Source: Bacteroidales bacterium UBA6428 (lineage in GTDB: Bacteria > Bacteroidota > Bacteroidia > Bacteroidales > UBA932). From it: a stretch of DNA of 35,885 bases. The position numbers were made by a program, and so were the translations under genes. The stretch spans positions 61,792-97,676 of the forward strand of contig DJOW01000010.1 of assembly GCA_002437305.1 (NCBI GenBank). Reading direction: 5' to 3'. The notes beneath the pieces were generated by a model. The model was not told the origin of the DNA. It ran no database searches and saw nothing but the letters and a program-made list of their open reading frames with translations. Positions 1-7,476 of this stretch are shown here, in pieces (within the stretch, counting starts at the first letter, position 1; every line of letters starts with the position of its first letter).

Positions 1-77
1 TCGGGATTCAGTGTCTATAGCCTTACATCTATTATCTACCGGCCAGTATTAACCAGTTTGGTATATTGAATTTGCCC

Positions 78-1355
78 TTACTTGCCGGCAATGATCTTCG
101 CGTCCTCCGCGCGATCTATGCCGATGCGCTTCTCAAGCCTGCTGCGTTTCTCAAGCAAAGATTCCTTGTGGCGTATGAACCAGTTCTCAGCATATATGGC
201 GGCGCAGGAGAGAAAGAAGTAGATTATAGTCTGCAGGATCATGGCCTTCATCTGCACATCGGCAGCGCCCATGTCCCCTCCGGCAGTACTGAGGTTGATG
301 AAACCTTGCGCACCGAACGTTGATGGGAAAATGTACGAAAACCAACGCCAGAATTCAGGGAAAGCGATTGTCGGCCACGAACATCCCGTAAGGAACAAAG
401 CCACCGGGGACATCGCGAGGAAGAGCAGGAACACTGACTCCCGCCTTGTGATCAGAGTGCTCCATGTCATGCTGAAGAACACGCAGTCGGTGATGAAGAA
501 CACCACTAAAGCCAGCACATCATGGAATTCTCCTCTTTGAGGAATGCCGAATATGGAAGGAACGATGAAGATGATGTACATCCCGACGGCAAGATAAAGA
601 AGCCAATAGGCGCCACCGCGTCCCAAGACAACACGACCCACGCCATGGCCTTCCAACCGGTCAGGCAGCGAGGCGAAACTGCGGTTTCGCTCCCTTGCGG
701 TTCCGACCAGCAGGGACATTCCGTAGAACAGTGTCTGCTGGATGATGATCATCAAGATCGCGGAGATAAGGAAGAAACTGTAGTTGAAAGCCCTGTTGTA
801 AGGATTGTTTTCCTCGTAGCCCAGAGGTTTCACAGTCTGAAGCGCGGACTGCTCAGTCATGCCCAAGGATGAATACCTTTGCATCTGTATCTTGCCGACC
901 TCATGAAGCATCACGAAATTCGTCGCCATCAATGCGTTCTTGTAGTACAGGAAACTGCTCATGTCAGCATAGACGGAGAACGTGGCCGTCTCATTCCGGG
1001 CAAGTTTCTCGGTGAAATCTGAAGGGAAATATATGATGCCGTTGACCTTGCGCTCCTGCATCATCTTCTCAGCCTCGGCCATGTTCACACATTTGGCGGC
1101 GACCTCCACTTCTCTTGTGGCGTCAATTTCCCTTATCAGACGATGGCTGTCTTGGCTGTCGCAGTTATCCACTACCGCCACAGGAGTATCTGACAGTATT
1201 CCGTTCAGGTAAACCAGATTATAAAGCAACGGATAGGCAAGTCCGGCCACCAAAAAGATCAACAGGACGCCGCTGTCCGAAAAAATCTGACGGAACTCAT
1301 GGCAGAATATTCCCCAGAAGTCCTTGATCCATGTCTTTAAGTATGAATTGCTCAT
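78..1355 (-). CDS. ABC-2 type permease, second of a pair
   Basis: 425-residue inner-membrane protein of the ABC-2 permease family (YbhR/YbhS-like exporters). One N-terminal membrane segment (about residues 28-50) is followed by a long periplasmic domain (about 55-190) and then five or six hydrophobic segments (about 195-400), the usual order for this family. The C-terminus is basic and cytoplasmic. It is the last gene of an operon that also encodes TolC, HlyD and a paralogous permease, and it starts 5 bp after the upstream permease ends. It probably forms a heterodimer with that paralogue and exports a small molecule through the HlyD/TolC conduit. The substrate cannot be read from the sequence. 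No ATPase gene is visible, and nothing gene-like is seen in the 77 bases to its left. Confidence 0.85.
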   Translation of the reverse strand: MSNSYLKTWIKDFWGIFCHEFRQIFSDSGVLLIFLVAGLAYPLLYNLVYLNGILSDTPVAVVDNCDSQDSHRLIREIDATREVEVAAKCVNMAEAEKMMQERKVNGIIYFPSDFTEKLARNETATFSVYADMSSFLYYKNALMATNFVMLHEVGKIQMQRYSSLGMTEQSALQTVKPLGYEENNPYNRAFNYSFFLISAILMIIIQQTLFYGMSLLVGTARERNRSFASLPDRLEGHGVGRVVLGRGGAYWLLYLAVGMYIIFIVPSIFGIPQRGEFHDVLALVVFFITDCVFFSMTWSTLITRRESVFLLFLAMSPVALFLTGCSWPTIAFPEFWRWFSYIFPSTFGAQGFINLSTAGGDMGAADVQMKAMILQTIIYFFLSCAAIYAENWFIRHKESLLEKRSRLEKRIGIDRAEDAKIIAGK

Positions 1356-1360
1356 TTCAC

Positions 1361-2530
1361 TTAGTCTTTAGGGTAATTCTGGTAAATGTACGCTTTCTTC
1401 AGGCGGTACAGCCCTGTGAGAGGCACAAGGATGAACAACAGCAGATAGACCGCCTGCTTCCACCATCCGGCAAATCCCGCGCCTAAGATTGCCTCCTGCA
1501 CATAGAACAGATAGTAGTGACGGAGTGGGAATGCGGACGCAAGCCCTTGAATGTAAGGAGGCATGGCTTCAATCGGAAGCGTAAATCCCGAAAGAGAGAA
1601 TCCCAGCACACTGTAAAGGGCTCCGATACTCAAAGCCAGTCTCGGCACCGGAAGCATCTCGATGATGAAGATCGCCACCGCCTCACTGGCAAGAACCATC
1701 AGGACTATTCCCAAGAACATGTTCCAGATCGAACCGGCCAGAGGGAAATGAAGCCTATGGAACATCACCATGATGAGAATCAGGCCGATGGCCGAGAACG
1801 TCAGTGTCCACACAAGCAGCTTGCCTGCAATGGCGGTAACAATCGAACCTCCCGAAGTCTTGAGCAGGTGGCGGGAAGTGCCGTACTTAAGTTCTGCGCC
1901 CAAGGAATATATAAGGACTATTATCGCTATCATCTCCAACACCCCTGGCAATAGGACGCTGCACAGGTAATAGCCATAGTTCGTGGTCACATTACCAATT
2001 TGATGCAGATCCACATTGACCGGCTGGATCATGCCCATGATCTGGCTGTCATTGTAGCCCCGTGCCCTGAACGCCTCCCTCTGGACAGCTCCGTTGGTCA
2101 GATTGACCATCGTCAGCAAGTCCTTCCAAGCCAAAGCTCCGCTCACGAAGTAAAGGCCATTGACGTAGAACGTTATCTTAGGTTGTCTGTTCGCCTGGAT
2201 GTCATCGTTCATCCCTACAGGCACTACACAGACAGAGGAGATCTTGCCTCTGTTCATGTCCTCCCGCGCAGCGGCGAAGGAATCATAGTGTACAACCTTG
2301 CCCAACTGAGTGGCATCCAATTGCTGGCAGAAATTCCTTGATGTCGAGGAATAGTCATAGTCCACCAGACCTATTGGAATGTCACTCGGCAAGCCGGCCT
2401 TAAAAAATGTCAGGAAGAATATGGCGCAGAAAGCGACCACACCGACCGAACCCAGAAGATAGAGCGGACGTTGCCTGATGATCCTGAGTTCACGGCGCGC
2501 GACCGCGATTATTCTCTGCCAGTTAGTCAT
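1361..2530 (-). CDS. ABC-2 type permease, first of a pair
   Basis: 389-residue ABC-2 family permease, a diverged paralogue of the next gene downstream with the same architecture. It has an N-terminal membrane helix (about 25-45), a periplasmic domain that begins with the family-typical GLVDYD (about residues 55-60), and a C-terminal block of about five membrane helices. It sits 11 bp downstream of the HlyD gene and 5 bp upstream of the second permease, so it is co-transcribed. By family knowledge, such pairs need a cytosolic ATPase. None is encoded between the permeases and the AraC regulator, so it must lie elsewhere or to the left of the window. Function as a drug, toxic-metabolite or lipid exporter is inferred from context only. 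Confidence 0.85.
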   Translation of the reverse strand: MTNWQRIIAVARRELRIIRQRPLYLLGSVGVVAFCAIFFLTFFKAGLPSDIPIGLVDYDYSSTSRNFCQQLDATQLGKVVHYDSFAAAREDMNRGKISSVCVVPVGMNDDIQANRQPKITFYVNGLYFVSGALAWKDLLTMVNLTNGAVQREAFRARGYNDSQIMGMIQPVNVDLHQIGNVTTNYGYYLCSVLLPGVLEMIAIIVLIYSLGAELKYGTSRHLLKTSGGSIVTAIAGKLLVWTLTFSAIGLILIMVMFHRLHFPLAGSIWNMFLGIVLMVLASEAVAIFIIEMLPVPRLALSIGALYSVLGFSLSGFTLPIEAMPPYIQGLASAFPLRHYYLFYVQEAILGAGFAGWWKQAVYLLLFILVPLTGLYRLKKAYIYQNYPKD

Positions 2531-2541
2531 AGCACAGTTTC

Positions 2542-3528
2542 CTATTTAACGATTGCTGACATGCCCGGGCGAATGCCTTCGACCTTCACATCCGGTACAG
2601 CCCTGACCTCAAATGTCTTGGCATCGTACATTCCTGTCTCCTTCGTGGCTTTCCATGTGGCGTAGGACTCTCTGACCGCAACATAGTTCACTGTCGCCGG
2701 AACCTCTTTGCCGTCAAGGGCAGGAATGATCACCGTGATCTTGTCGCCCTGCTTCATTCCATGAAGATAATCCTCACGGACATTGAAAGTGAACCAGATG
2801 TCGTTCAAGTCAGTGACGCTGGCCACAGGAGCTCCCTGGCCGACCAATTCACCTACCTTAGGGAACACCGCAGAGATGATTCCGTCCGAAGGTGATGTCA
2901 GATACAACTCGCCAAGATAGGACTCCACTTCCATCAACGCGCCGTTTGCCTGATCAACCAGAGCCTGCGCGGAAGCCTTGTCCTCGGCGCGGGCGCCATT
3001 CACAGCCATGTCGTACTGGCTCTTGGCGGCCTTTGTCTGAGCGACGGCGGCGTCATATTTTGCCTTGACCTCATCATATTTCTGGGCGGCTATGACCTTC
3101 TGGTCGTAAAGCTTCTGGATCCTGTCGAAGGACTTTCTCATCACATCCTCCTGCACGAGAGCCGTCTGGTACAGCTCATAGGCACCGGCTATCTGTTCCT
3201 TGCGGGCACCGTTCTGGGCCTTCCTGCTCTGGGCGCTCACGGCAGCCTTTACCGCGTTAGCCTGCGCGAGCTTGGCACGAACCTCAGGAGAGTCGATGAA
3301 CGCAACAGTGTCTCCTTTGTGCACCATCTGGCCTTCCTTTACATACATTTCCTCGATTCGCCCGGGGACTTTGCCTGAAACCCTATACTCACTGGCCTCG
3401 GCCTCACCCTGGATTACCAGCGGCTTCGGCTTAGAGACAAAATAGCCGATTACAGCGATCAGAAGAATGATAACGATCAGCGCCACAATACCGATCACAA
3501 GATTGTAGCTTTTCTTTTCCTTTTCCAT
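2542..3528 (-). CDS. HlyD/EmrA-family periplasmic adaptor
   Basis: 328-residue membrane fusion protein. An N-terminal anchor (about residues 10-31) is followed by a biotinyl-lipoyl-like half motif with the pattern VSGKVPGRIEEMYVKEGQ, a long alpha-helical hairpin rich in Ala, Lys and Gln (about 85-195), the second lipoyl half (TSPSDGIISAVFPKVGELV), and a beta-barrel domain. There is no lipobox, so it is anchored by a signal helix, unlike the lipidated adaptor of the RND pump at the other end of the window. It links the inner-membrane permeases to TolC. The octamer half-site ATATTC ends 7 bp before the ATG. It lies 32 bp after the TolC stop and 11 bp before the first permease. Confidence 0.9.
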   Translation of the reverse strand: MEKEKKSYNLVIGIVALIVIILLIAVIGYFVSKPKPLVIQGEAEASEYRVSGKVPGRIEEMYVKEGQMVHKGDTVAFIDSPEVRAKLAQANAVKAAVSAQSRKAQNGARKEQIAGAYELYQTALVQEDVMRKSFDRIQKLYDQKVIAAQKYDEVKAKYDAAVAQTKAAKSQYDMAVNGARAEDKASAQALVDQANGALMEVESYLGELYLTSPSDGIISAVFPKVGELVGQGAPVASVTDLNDIWFTFNVREDYLHGMKQGDKITVIIPALDGKEVPATVNYVAVRESYATWKATKETGMYDAKTFEVRAVPDVKVEGIRPGMSAIVK

Positions 3529-3560
3529 AATATTCTTACGTTTTTATTATTATCAATTGA

Positions 3561-5087
3561 TTATTTTGCCTGGGCATGACTGTTTCCTTCGGCCTTGTTA
3601 AGATTGGCGGCCAGCATCTGAAGTTCGATTCCCGCGTCAATATATTCAGAATTAGCCTTGAGCCATGCGGTCTGGGCAGCCAGAGCGGTGTTCGTCTCCA
3701 CAACGCCTTCCTCGAAGCCGACAGTGGCAGTCCGAAGGTTTTCCTCCGCGCTCGCAAGGTTATTCCGTGCCATCGTGAGTTTTTCGAACGCCTCCCCTTC
3801 CTGCTTGCGAAGCTGCGTGACCTGGAGGTTGATCAGATTTTTGGCATCTTCCAACTGTGTCCTGTACAATGTCGCCTCCGCCTTGGCCTTACGCGTCTTG
3901 CTCAGGGCCTCGAAGCCGTGAAAGAGCGGGATGTTCACCATCACTCCGGCATTGAAGAAGCCGCCCCAGTCTTTTTGGAAACCATTCTTAAGGTTTGGAT
4001 TGGTCATTGAATATCCTGCCATCAAGGCGATCTTAGGCATCATGTCGGCACGGGCGACCCTCACTTTTCCATCATAGATCTTGGAAGCAAGGTCCAGGCT
4101 TCTGGTCTCCGGCCTGTCACTGTAGATCTGATCCAGCGACTTCTCCGCGCCGATCTGCGGGACAGGAATGTCGGAAAGATTTTCGTCAGCCAGAACGATT
4201 TCAGTGCCGAGATCCAAACCTATCTGCTTACAAAGAAGCATTTTAGCCAAGGTCAAGCCATTGTCCGCCTTGGTCTTGAGCATGTCGGCCTCGTTGGCCT
4301 TCACCTTGATCTGAAGAGCGTCTGACTCAGTGGCCACGCCCTCCTTGACGGAAAGATCGACATCGTGCTCCATCTTGTGAAGCAGGTCGGCGTAGGCATC
4401 GGAGAGTTTCTTCTTGTTAGCGATTGAGACAATCTGCCAATACGCCTGGTCCACATCGACAATCACCTGTTGGTACTGCTGGTCGTATTGCGTCTTTGAC
4501 AGCTGCTCTGCCAATTTGGCAATGTGATTCGCGGCAATGATTTTCCCGCCCATGAAAACAGGCTGCTGAACCGTGACTGCGCCAACGAATATGTTTTGGA
4601 GATCAGGGTGGAACGCATCATCAATCTCTTTCCCCAAGGCATTGATCGCCTGAGACATGTCTGTCTGCGACAGAGCGCCAAGGACAGTCTGCCACATCGG
4701 GCTGCCTGCGTACTCAAGCGCAGCCGCAGGATTGGATTTTATGGCTGTCATCAGATTCTGGGCGAAGTCCTGAAACTGCGAATGGACCAGCGTTCCCATG
4801 TTCTGAAGTTTCTGCGATGCGGCATCGCCCACAAGGGCGATGTCATTGCCGTTGTAAATGTAAGAGCCCGTAGCTGAAATATTCGGGAAATAATTAGCCA
4901 GAGCTATCTTACGGTCGTAACCAGCCATCTCGATCTTGGTTTCCGCCTGCTTCAGAGTCTTGTTGTTCTCCACAGCCATTTCACGGCACCGCTCCAAAGT
5001 GAGGGTCTGCTGGGCGCTAATCACCACAGGCACAAAAGCCGCGATGATCAACGTTGAGATTTTGACAATGCACTTGTTCATATTCAT
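3561..5087 (-). CDS. TolC-family outer membrane efflux protein (ABC-type exporter operon)
   Basis: 508-residue outer-membrane channel. A signal peptide is cleaved after about residue 25 (VISA/QQ), followed by two outer membrane efflux protein repeats with long amphipathic helices. The motif ALANYFPNISATGSY and the second-repeat LMAGYSMTNPNL are typical. It is the first gene of the exporter operon and is divergent from the AraC regulator. Two ATGs lie in the same frame (M-N-M-N). The inner one sits inside GAATATG, and I kept the outer one. No clean TTTG/TAnnTTTG promoter is visible for this strand in 5088-5210. The promoter may therefore depend on the AraC activator, which is an inference. Confidence 0.9.
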   Translation of the reverse strand: MNMNKCIVKISTLIIAAFVPVVISAQQTLTLERCREMAVENNKTLKQAETKIEMAGYDRKIALANYFPNISATGSYIYNGNDIALVGDAASQKLQNMGTLVHSQFQDFAQNLMTAIKSNPAAALEYAGSPMWQTVLGALSQTDMSQAINALGKEIDDAFHPDLQNIFVGAVTVQQPVFMGGKIIAANHIAKLAEQLSKTQYDQQYQQVIVDVDQAYWQIVSIANKKKLSDAYADLLHKMEHDVDLSVKEGVATESDALQIKVKANEADMLKTKADNGLTLAKMLLCKQIGLDLGTEIVLADENLSDIPVPQIGAEKSLDQIYSDRPETRSLDLASKIYDGKVRVARADMMPKIALMAGYSMTNPNLKNGFQKDWGGFFNAGVMVNIPLFHGFEALSKTRKAKAEATLYRTQLEDAKNLINLQVTQLRKQEGEAFEKLTMARNNLASAEENLRTATVGFEEGVVETNTALAAQTAWLKANSEYIDAGIELQMLAANLNKAEGNSHAQAK

Positions 5088-5208
5088 AAATTCTTGATTT
5101 TCCTAATTGTGCCAAACAGAAGGGATTCCTACAAATAAATTGCCAAATTACGCCTTTGGAATAGCCATATGGATTCGATGATTATCAAAAGGTAGAAAAT
5201 TGCGAATT

Positions 5209-5239
5209 TTTGCGATATGGTAAAAATTTCTTACATTTG
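5209..5239 (+). promoter_or_regulatory. Bacteroidetes-type promoter of the AraC gene
   Basis: TTTG at 5209-5212 and TACATTTG at 5232-5239, separated by 19 bp, match the Bacteroides consensus TTTG-N19-21-TAnnTTTG exactly. Transcription should begin near 5246, about 20 nt before ATG 5267. The in-frame TTG at 5210 lies inside the -33 element, which rules it out as the start codon. Confidence 0.8.
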
Positions 5240-5266
5240 CCTTTCGATACAAAAAACAATTTATTG

Positions 5267-6181
5267 ATGTCTGATTCATTATTGAATATCGGCCTGAAGC
5301 AAATCAGGAAACTTGTCCCCGTCCAGAACGAAGTACAGCTTGGAGATGATTTTTTCATCATGGATGTAAAGTACAGCGACGAACTTCAATTTTTGAAATA
5401 TCCCTGCCGCAGCGATGCCTACATTGCCATCTTCTGCAAATCAGGCGGGCTTGATGTGGAAATCAACCTTAGATCATACTCTATAAGGAAGGGCACCCTG
5501 TTCGTAGGCACTCCAGGAAACATAATCAAGATCAACAAGTCACCATTTACCGATGACAACTCATATGAGTTCATAGTCATGGCGATTTCAAAGGAGTATC
5601 TTTCCAGCATAAGTTTCGACTTTAAGAAAATTTTTGATGACCGCCTGAAATTACTGACAGAGCCATGCGTAAAACTCAACGAACGGAACATTTCTTTCTG
5701 CTCCAAGTACTTGGATCTGATTGGAGAGATCCTGTCCTCCGATGTTCTCAACAAAAAAGAGGCAGTAGGATCCTTGATCGGATCATTGTTCTATGTGCTT
5801 GGAGGCTTGATGGAAGAAAACGTGGTCAGGCCACAGACAACGACAGGAGGGATGGTCAACACCAGGGTAAAATTGATTTTTGAGCATTTCATGTCATTGG
5901 TCACCGAACATCACACATCCGAACGCAACATGGCCTTCTACGCCAGCCGGCTTGGCCTGACCCCGAAATACCTATCAAAACTCATCAAGCAAGTCAGCGG
6001 ACGCTCCGCACCCGACTGGATCGACTCATTCGTAGTGCTTGAGGCCAAGAATATGCTCAAGTACACTGACGACAGCATCAAGGAGATTGTCTTCAAGCTC
6101 CATTTCCCGAACCCTTCTGTTTTCTACAAATTCTTCAAGGCCCACACAGGAATGACACCAAGCCAATACCGGAACGGATGA
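5267..6181 (+). CDS. AraC-family transcriptional regulator
   Basis: 304-residue regulator with an N-terminal cupin-like sensor region (about residues 1-180) and a C-terminal double helix-turn-helix AraC/XylS domain (about 210-304). The first helix-turn-helix carries ASRLGLTPKYLSKLIKQ. The second ends in the hallmark PSVFYKFFKAHTGMTPSQYR. The start at 5267 is preferred over the upstream in-frame TTG because the latter lies in the promoter. It is transcribed divergently from the TolC-HlyD-ABC2 operon across about 180 bp, the classic place for its dedicated regulator. The inducing ligand is unknown. A weak A/T-rich stem around 6277-6298 could be its terminator, but this is not convincing. Confidence 0.92.
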   Translation: MSDSLLNIGLKQIRKLVPVQNEVQLGDDFFIMDVKYSDELQFLKYPCRSDAYIAIFCKSGGLDVEINLRSYSIRKGTLFVGTPGNIIKINKSPFTDDNSYEFIVMAISKEYLSSISFDFKKIFDDRLKLLTEPCVKLNERNISFCSKYLDLIGEILSSDVLNKKEAVGSLIGSLFYVLGGLMEENVVRPQTTTGGMVNTRVKLIFEHFMSLVTEHHTSERNMAFYASRLGLTPKYLSKLIKQVSGRSAPDWIDSFVVLEAKNMLKYTDDSIKEIVFKLHFPNPSVFYKFFKAHTGMTPSQYRNG

Positions 6182-6312
6182 CCGCTACGCCAATGACAGG
6201 GAAAATGGCCACAGAACGCATAGAACAGGCATTTTGCATTAATCTGTAAGTCAGAAAGCCTCTTTAGTGAAAGTTTAAACGGAAAAATCGTTTTAAAAAA
6301 TCTACAAAAATA

Positions 6313-6343
6313 TTTGCAGTTTCAATAAAACTTGATAACTTTG
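6313..6343 (+). promoter_or_regulatory. Orphan Bacteroidetes-type promoter
   Basis: TTTG at 6313-6316 and TAACTTTG at 6336-6343 with a 19-bp spacer match the Bacteroides consensus exactly. No open reading frame follows. A stem-loop terminator begins about 60 bp downstream. Confidence 0.7.
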
Positions 6344-6349
6344 TCATCG

Positions 6350-6440
6350 GACAGACAAAAGTTCTTTTTGTTGTCTATTTGTTAAGTTCGTTTTATATAC
6401 AACAGGCCGTCGCTTTGGGGAAAGCGGCGGCCTTTCTGTC
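6350..6440 (+). ncRNA. Candidate small RNA, about 90 nt
   Basis: Defined by the perfect promoter at 6313-6343 and the stem-loop at 6404-6433. The predicted transcript holds an imperfect hairpin near 6354-6378 (AGACAAAAG against the T-rich GTTGTCT side), a single-stranded U/A-rich middle, and the terminal hairpin. It matches no RNA family I can name. The ends are estimates from the promoter and terminator positions. Confidence 0.45.
6404..6433 (+). terminator. Intrinsic terminator of the candidate sRNA
   Basis: A 13-bp stem (AGGCCGTCGCTTT / AAAGCGGCGGCCT, one G-T wobble) with a GGGG loop is followed by the pyrimidine run TTCTGTCTTC. The stem is strong but the T tract is mediocre. Confidence 0.65.
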
Positions 6441-6479
6441 TTCATGTCGTAATACTAAATCCTCAGACCAGCGGTACTC

Positions 6480-6513
6480 AAAAAAAAAGCCACGCAGTGT
6501 TATCCTGCATGGC
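6480..6513 (-). terminator. Intrinsic terminator downstream of tRNA-Ser
   Basis: Read on the minus strand, a 9-bp stem GCCATGCAG / CTGCGTGGC (one G-T) with a 7-nt loop is followed by a run of nine T (plus-strand A run at 6480-6488). It lies 8 bp past the tRNA 3' end. Confidence 0.85.
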
Positions 6514-6521
6514 CTTTTCAG

Positions 6522-6608
6522 CGGAGAGAACGAGATTCGAACTCGTGATACGGAAACCCGTATGCAGGTTTAGCAAACCTGTGGATTCAGCCACTCTCCC
6601 ACCTCTCC
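6522..6608 (-). tRNA. tRNA-Ser, anticodon GCU
   Basis: 87-nt type II tRNA. The acceptor stem GGAGAGG pairs with TCTCTCC (last pair G-T). The anticodon arm CAGGT-TTGCTAA-ACCTG gives anticodon GCT, reading AGC/AGU serine codons. A long variable arm (ATACGGG...CCGTAT type) marks it as serine. The T arm has the TTCGAAT loop within ACGAG/CTCGT. The discriminator base is G73, as expected for tRNA-Ser. The CCA end is not encoded. It lies downstream of rsmA on the same strand but has its own terminator and a possible promoter. Confidence 0.95.
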
Positions 6609-6656
6609 GGATGTCTCTGGCCGAACGGTTGTCAAACCTTTCGTTGATTTGGACTA

Positions 6657-6686
6657 CAAAGATACAAATTTTTCTTGTATTCCAAG
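6657..6686 (-). promoter_or_regulatory. Possible promoter of tRNA-Ser
   Basis: On the minus strand TATCTTTG (6657-6664) matches the -7 consensus. A near match CTTG (6683-6686) lies 18 bp upstream, one mismatch and one base short of the ideal -33. It would start transcription about 40 nt before the tRNA. Confidence 0.4.
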
Positions 6687-6699
6687 AATATTGAGAAAA

Positions 6700-7455
6700 T
6701 TAACACTGAAGTTTCAATGTCAACGCCACAAAATCATCTACGTTTAAACGCTCCGGGCGCAGGTCAAAGACCGGATCTGACAAAAGATCGGGCTTGATAA
6801 ACGGCTTGAGAGAGTTGCGGAGCGTCTTGCGTCGCTGGCCGAAAGCGGTCTTGACAACCGTGCGGAAAAGCTTTTCATCGCAGCCGAGGGAAGTGCGGGA
6901 GTTCCGCGTCAGGCGGATCACGGCAGACTGGACCTTTGGCGGAGGATTGAACGCGCCCGATCCCACAGTGAAAAGATATTCAATGTCATACCACGCCTGA
7001 AGGAAGACCGACAGGATGCCGTAGGTCTTCGTGCCGGGCTTTTCAGCGATGCGTTCCGCAACCTCTTTCTGGATCATGCAGACCACCTCCGGAATGCGGT
7101 CGCGATGCTCAAGAACCTTGAAGAAAATCTGAGAGGAGATGTTATAGGGGAAATTCCCGATTACTGAATATTCTCCCTCGAATACCCCGTCAAGATCCAT
7201 TTTCAGGAAATCACCCTCAATCAGGCCATCCCCCAATTTCGGATAATGCTTCTTCAGGTAGACGACTGACTCGCCATCAATCTCGACAACCTTCAATGCC
7301 AACTCCGGTCGAGGCAGCAGGTACTGAGTCAACACTCCCATCCCCGGCCCGACCTCCAACGCCTGATGACCCTCAAGAGCCCCGACAATGTTCCTCGCAA
7401 TGCTCTGGTCAGTCAAAAAATGCTGCCCCAGCGCCTTTTTCGCACGTACTTCCAT
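6700..7455 (-). CDS. rsmA: 16S rRNA (adenine1518-N6/adenine1519-N6) dimethyltransferase
   Basis: 251-residue KsgA/RsmA enzyme that uses S-adenosylmethionine to dimethylate two adjacent adenines in helix 45 of 16S rRNA during small-subunit assembly. Visible signatures are the N-terminal KKALGQHFLTD (residues 6-16), SAM motif I LEVGPGMG (33-40), acidic VVEIDGE (56-62), the catalytic motif NFPY (101-104), the following KEVAERI, and NPPPKVQSAV. Length is close to the 250-270 typical of the family. It follows the FAD/Fe-S dehydrogenase by 21 bp and is the last protein gene of the aspS-led run. Loss of this gene is known to give kasugamycin resistance. Confidence 0.97.
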   Translation of the reverse strand: MEVRAKKALGQHFLTDQSIARNIVGALEGHQALEVGPGMGVLTQYLLPRPELALKVVEIDGESVVYLKKHYPKLGDGLIEGDFLKMDLDGVFEGEYSVIGNFPYNISSQIFFKVLEHRDRIPEVVCMIQKEVAERIAEKPGTKTYGILSVFLQAWYDIEYLFTVGSGAFNPPPKVQSAVIRLTRNSRTSLGCDEKLFRTVVKTAFGQRRKTLRNSLKPFIKPDLLSDPVFDLRPERLNVDDFVALTLKLQC

Positions 7456-7476
7456 AGGGACAAAGATACGGAATAT

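Larger units (their letters stand above)
6182..6699. other. Intergenic region with candidate sRNA and tRNA-Ser
   Basis: 518 bases without a protein gene. From left to right it holds about 130 bp with nothing recognised, a promoter-terminator pair on the plus strand (6313-6433), a minus-strand terminator, tRNA-Ser, and a possible tRNA promoter. The short open frames here overlap these elements and are not credible genes. Confidence 0.7.

Noticed and set aside
5210..5266. N-terminal extension of the AraC regulator from a TTG start
   Set aside because: The TTG is part of the -33 promoter element and the -7 box lies inside the extension.
6389..6440. Riboswitch or coding start near the GGCCGTCGC stem-loop
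   Set aside because: The hairpin matches an intrinsic terminator and no downstream plus-strand gene exists for it to regulate.
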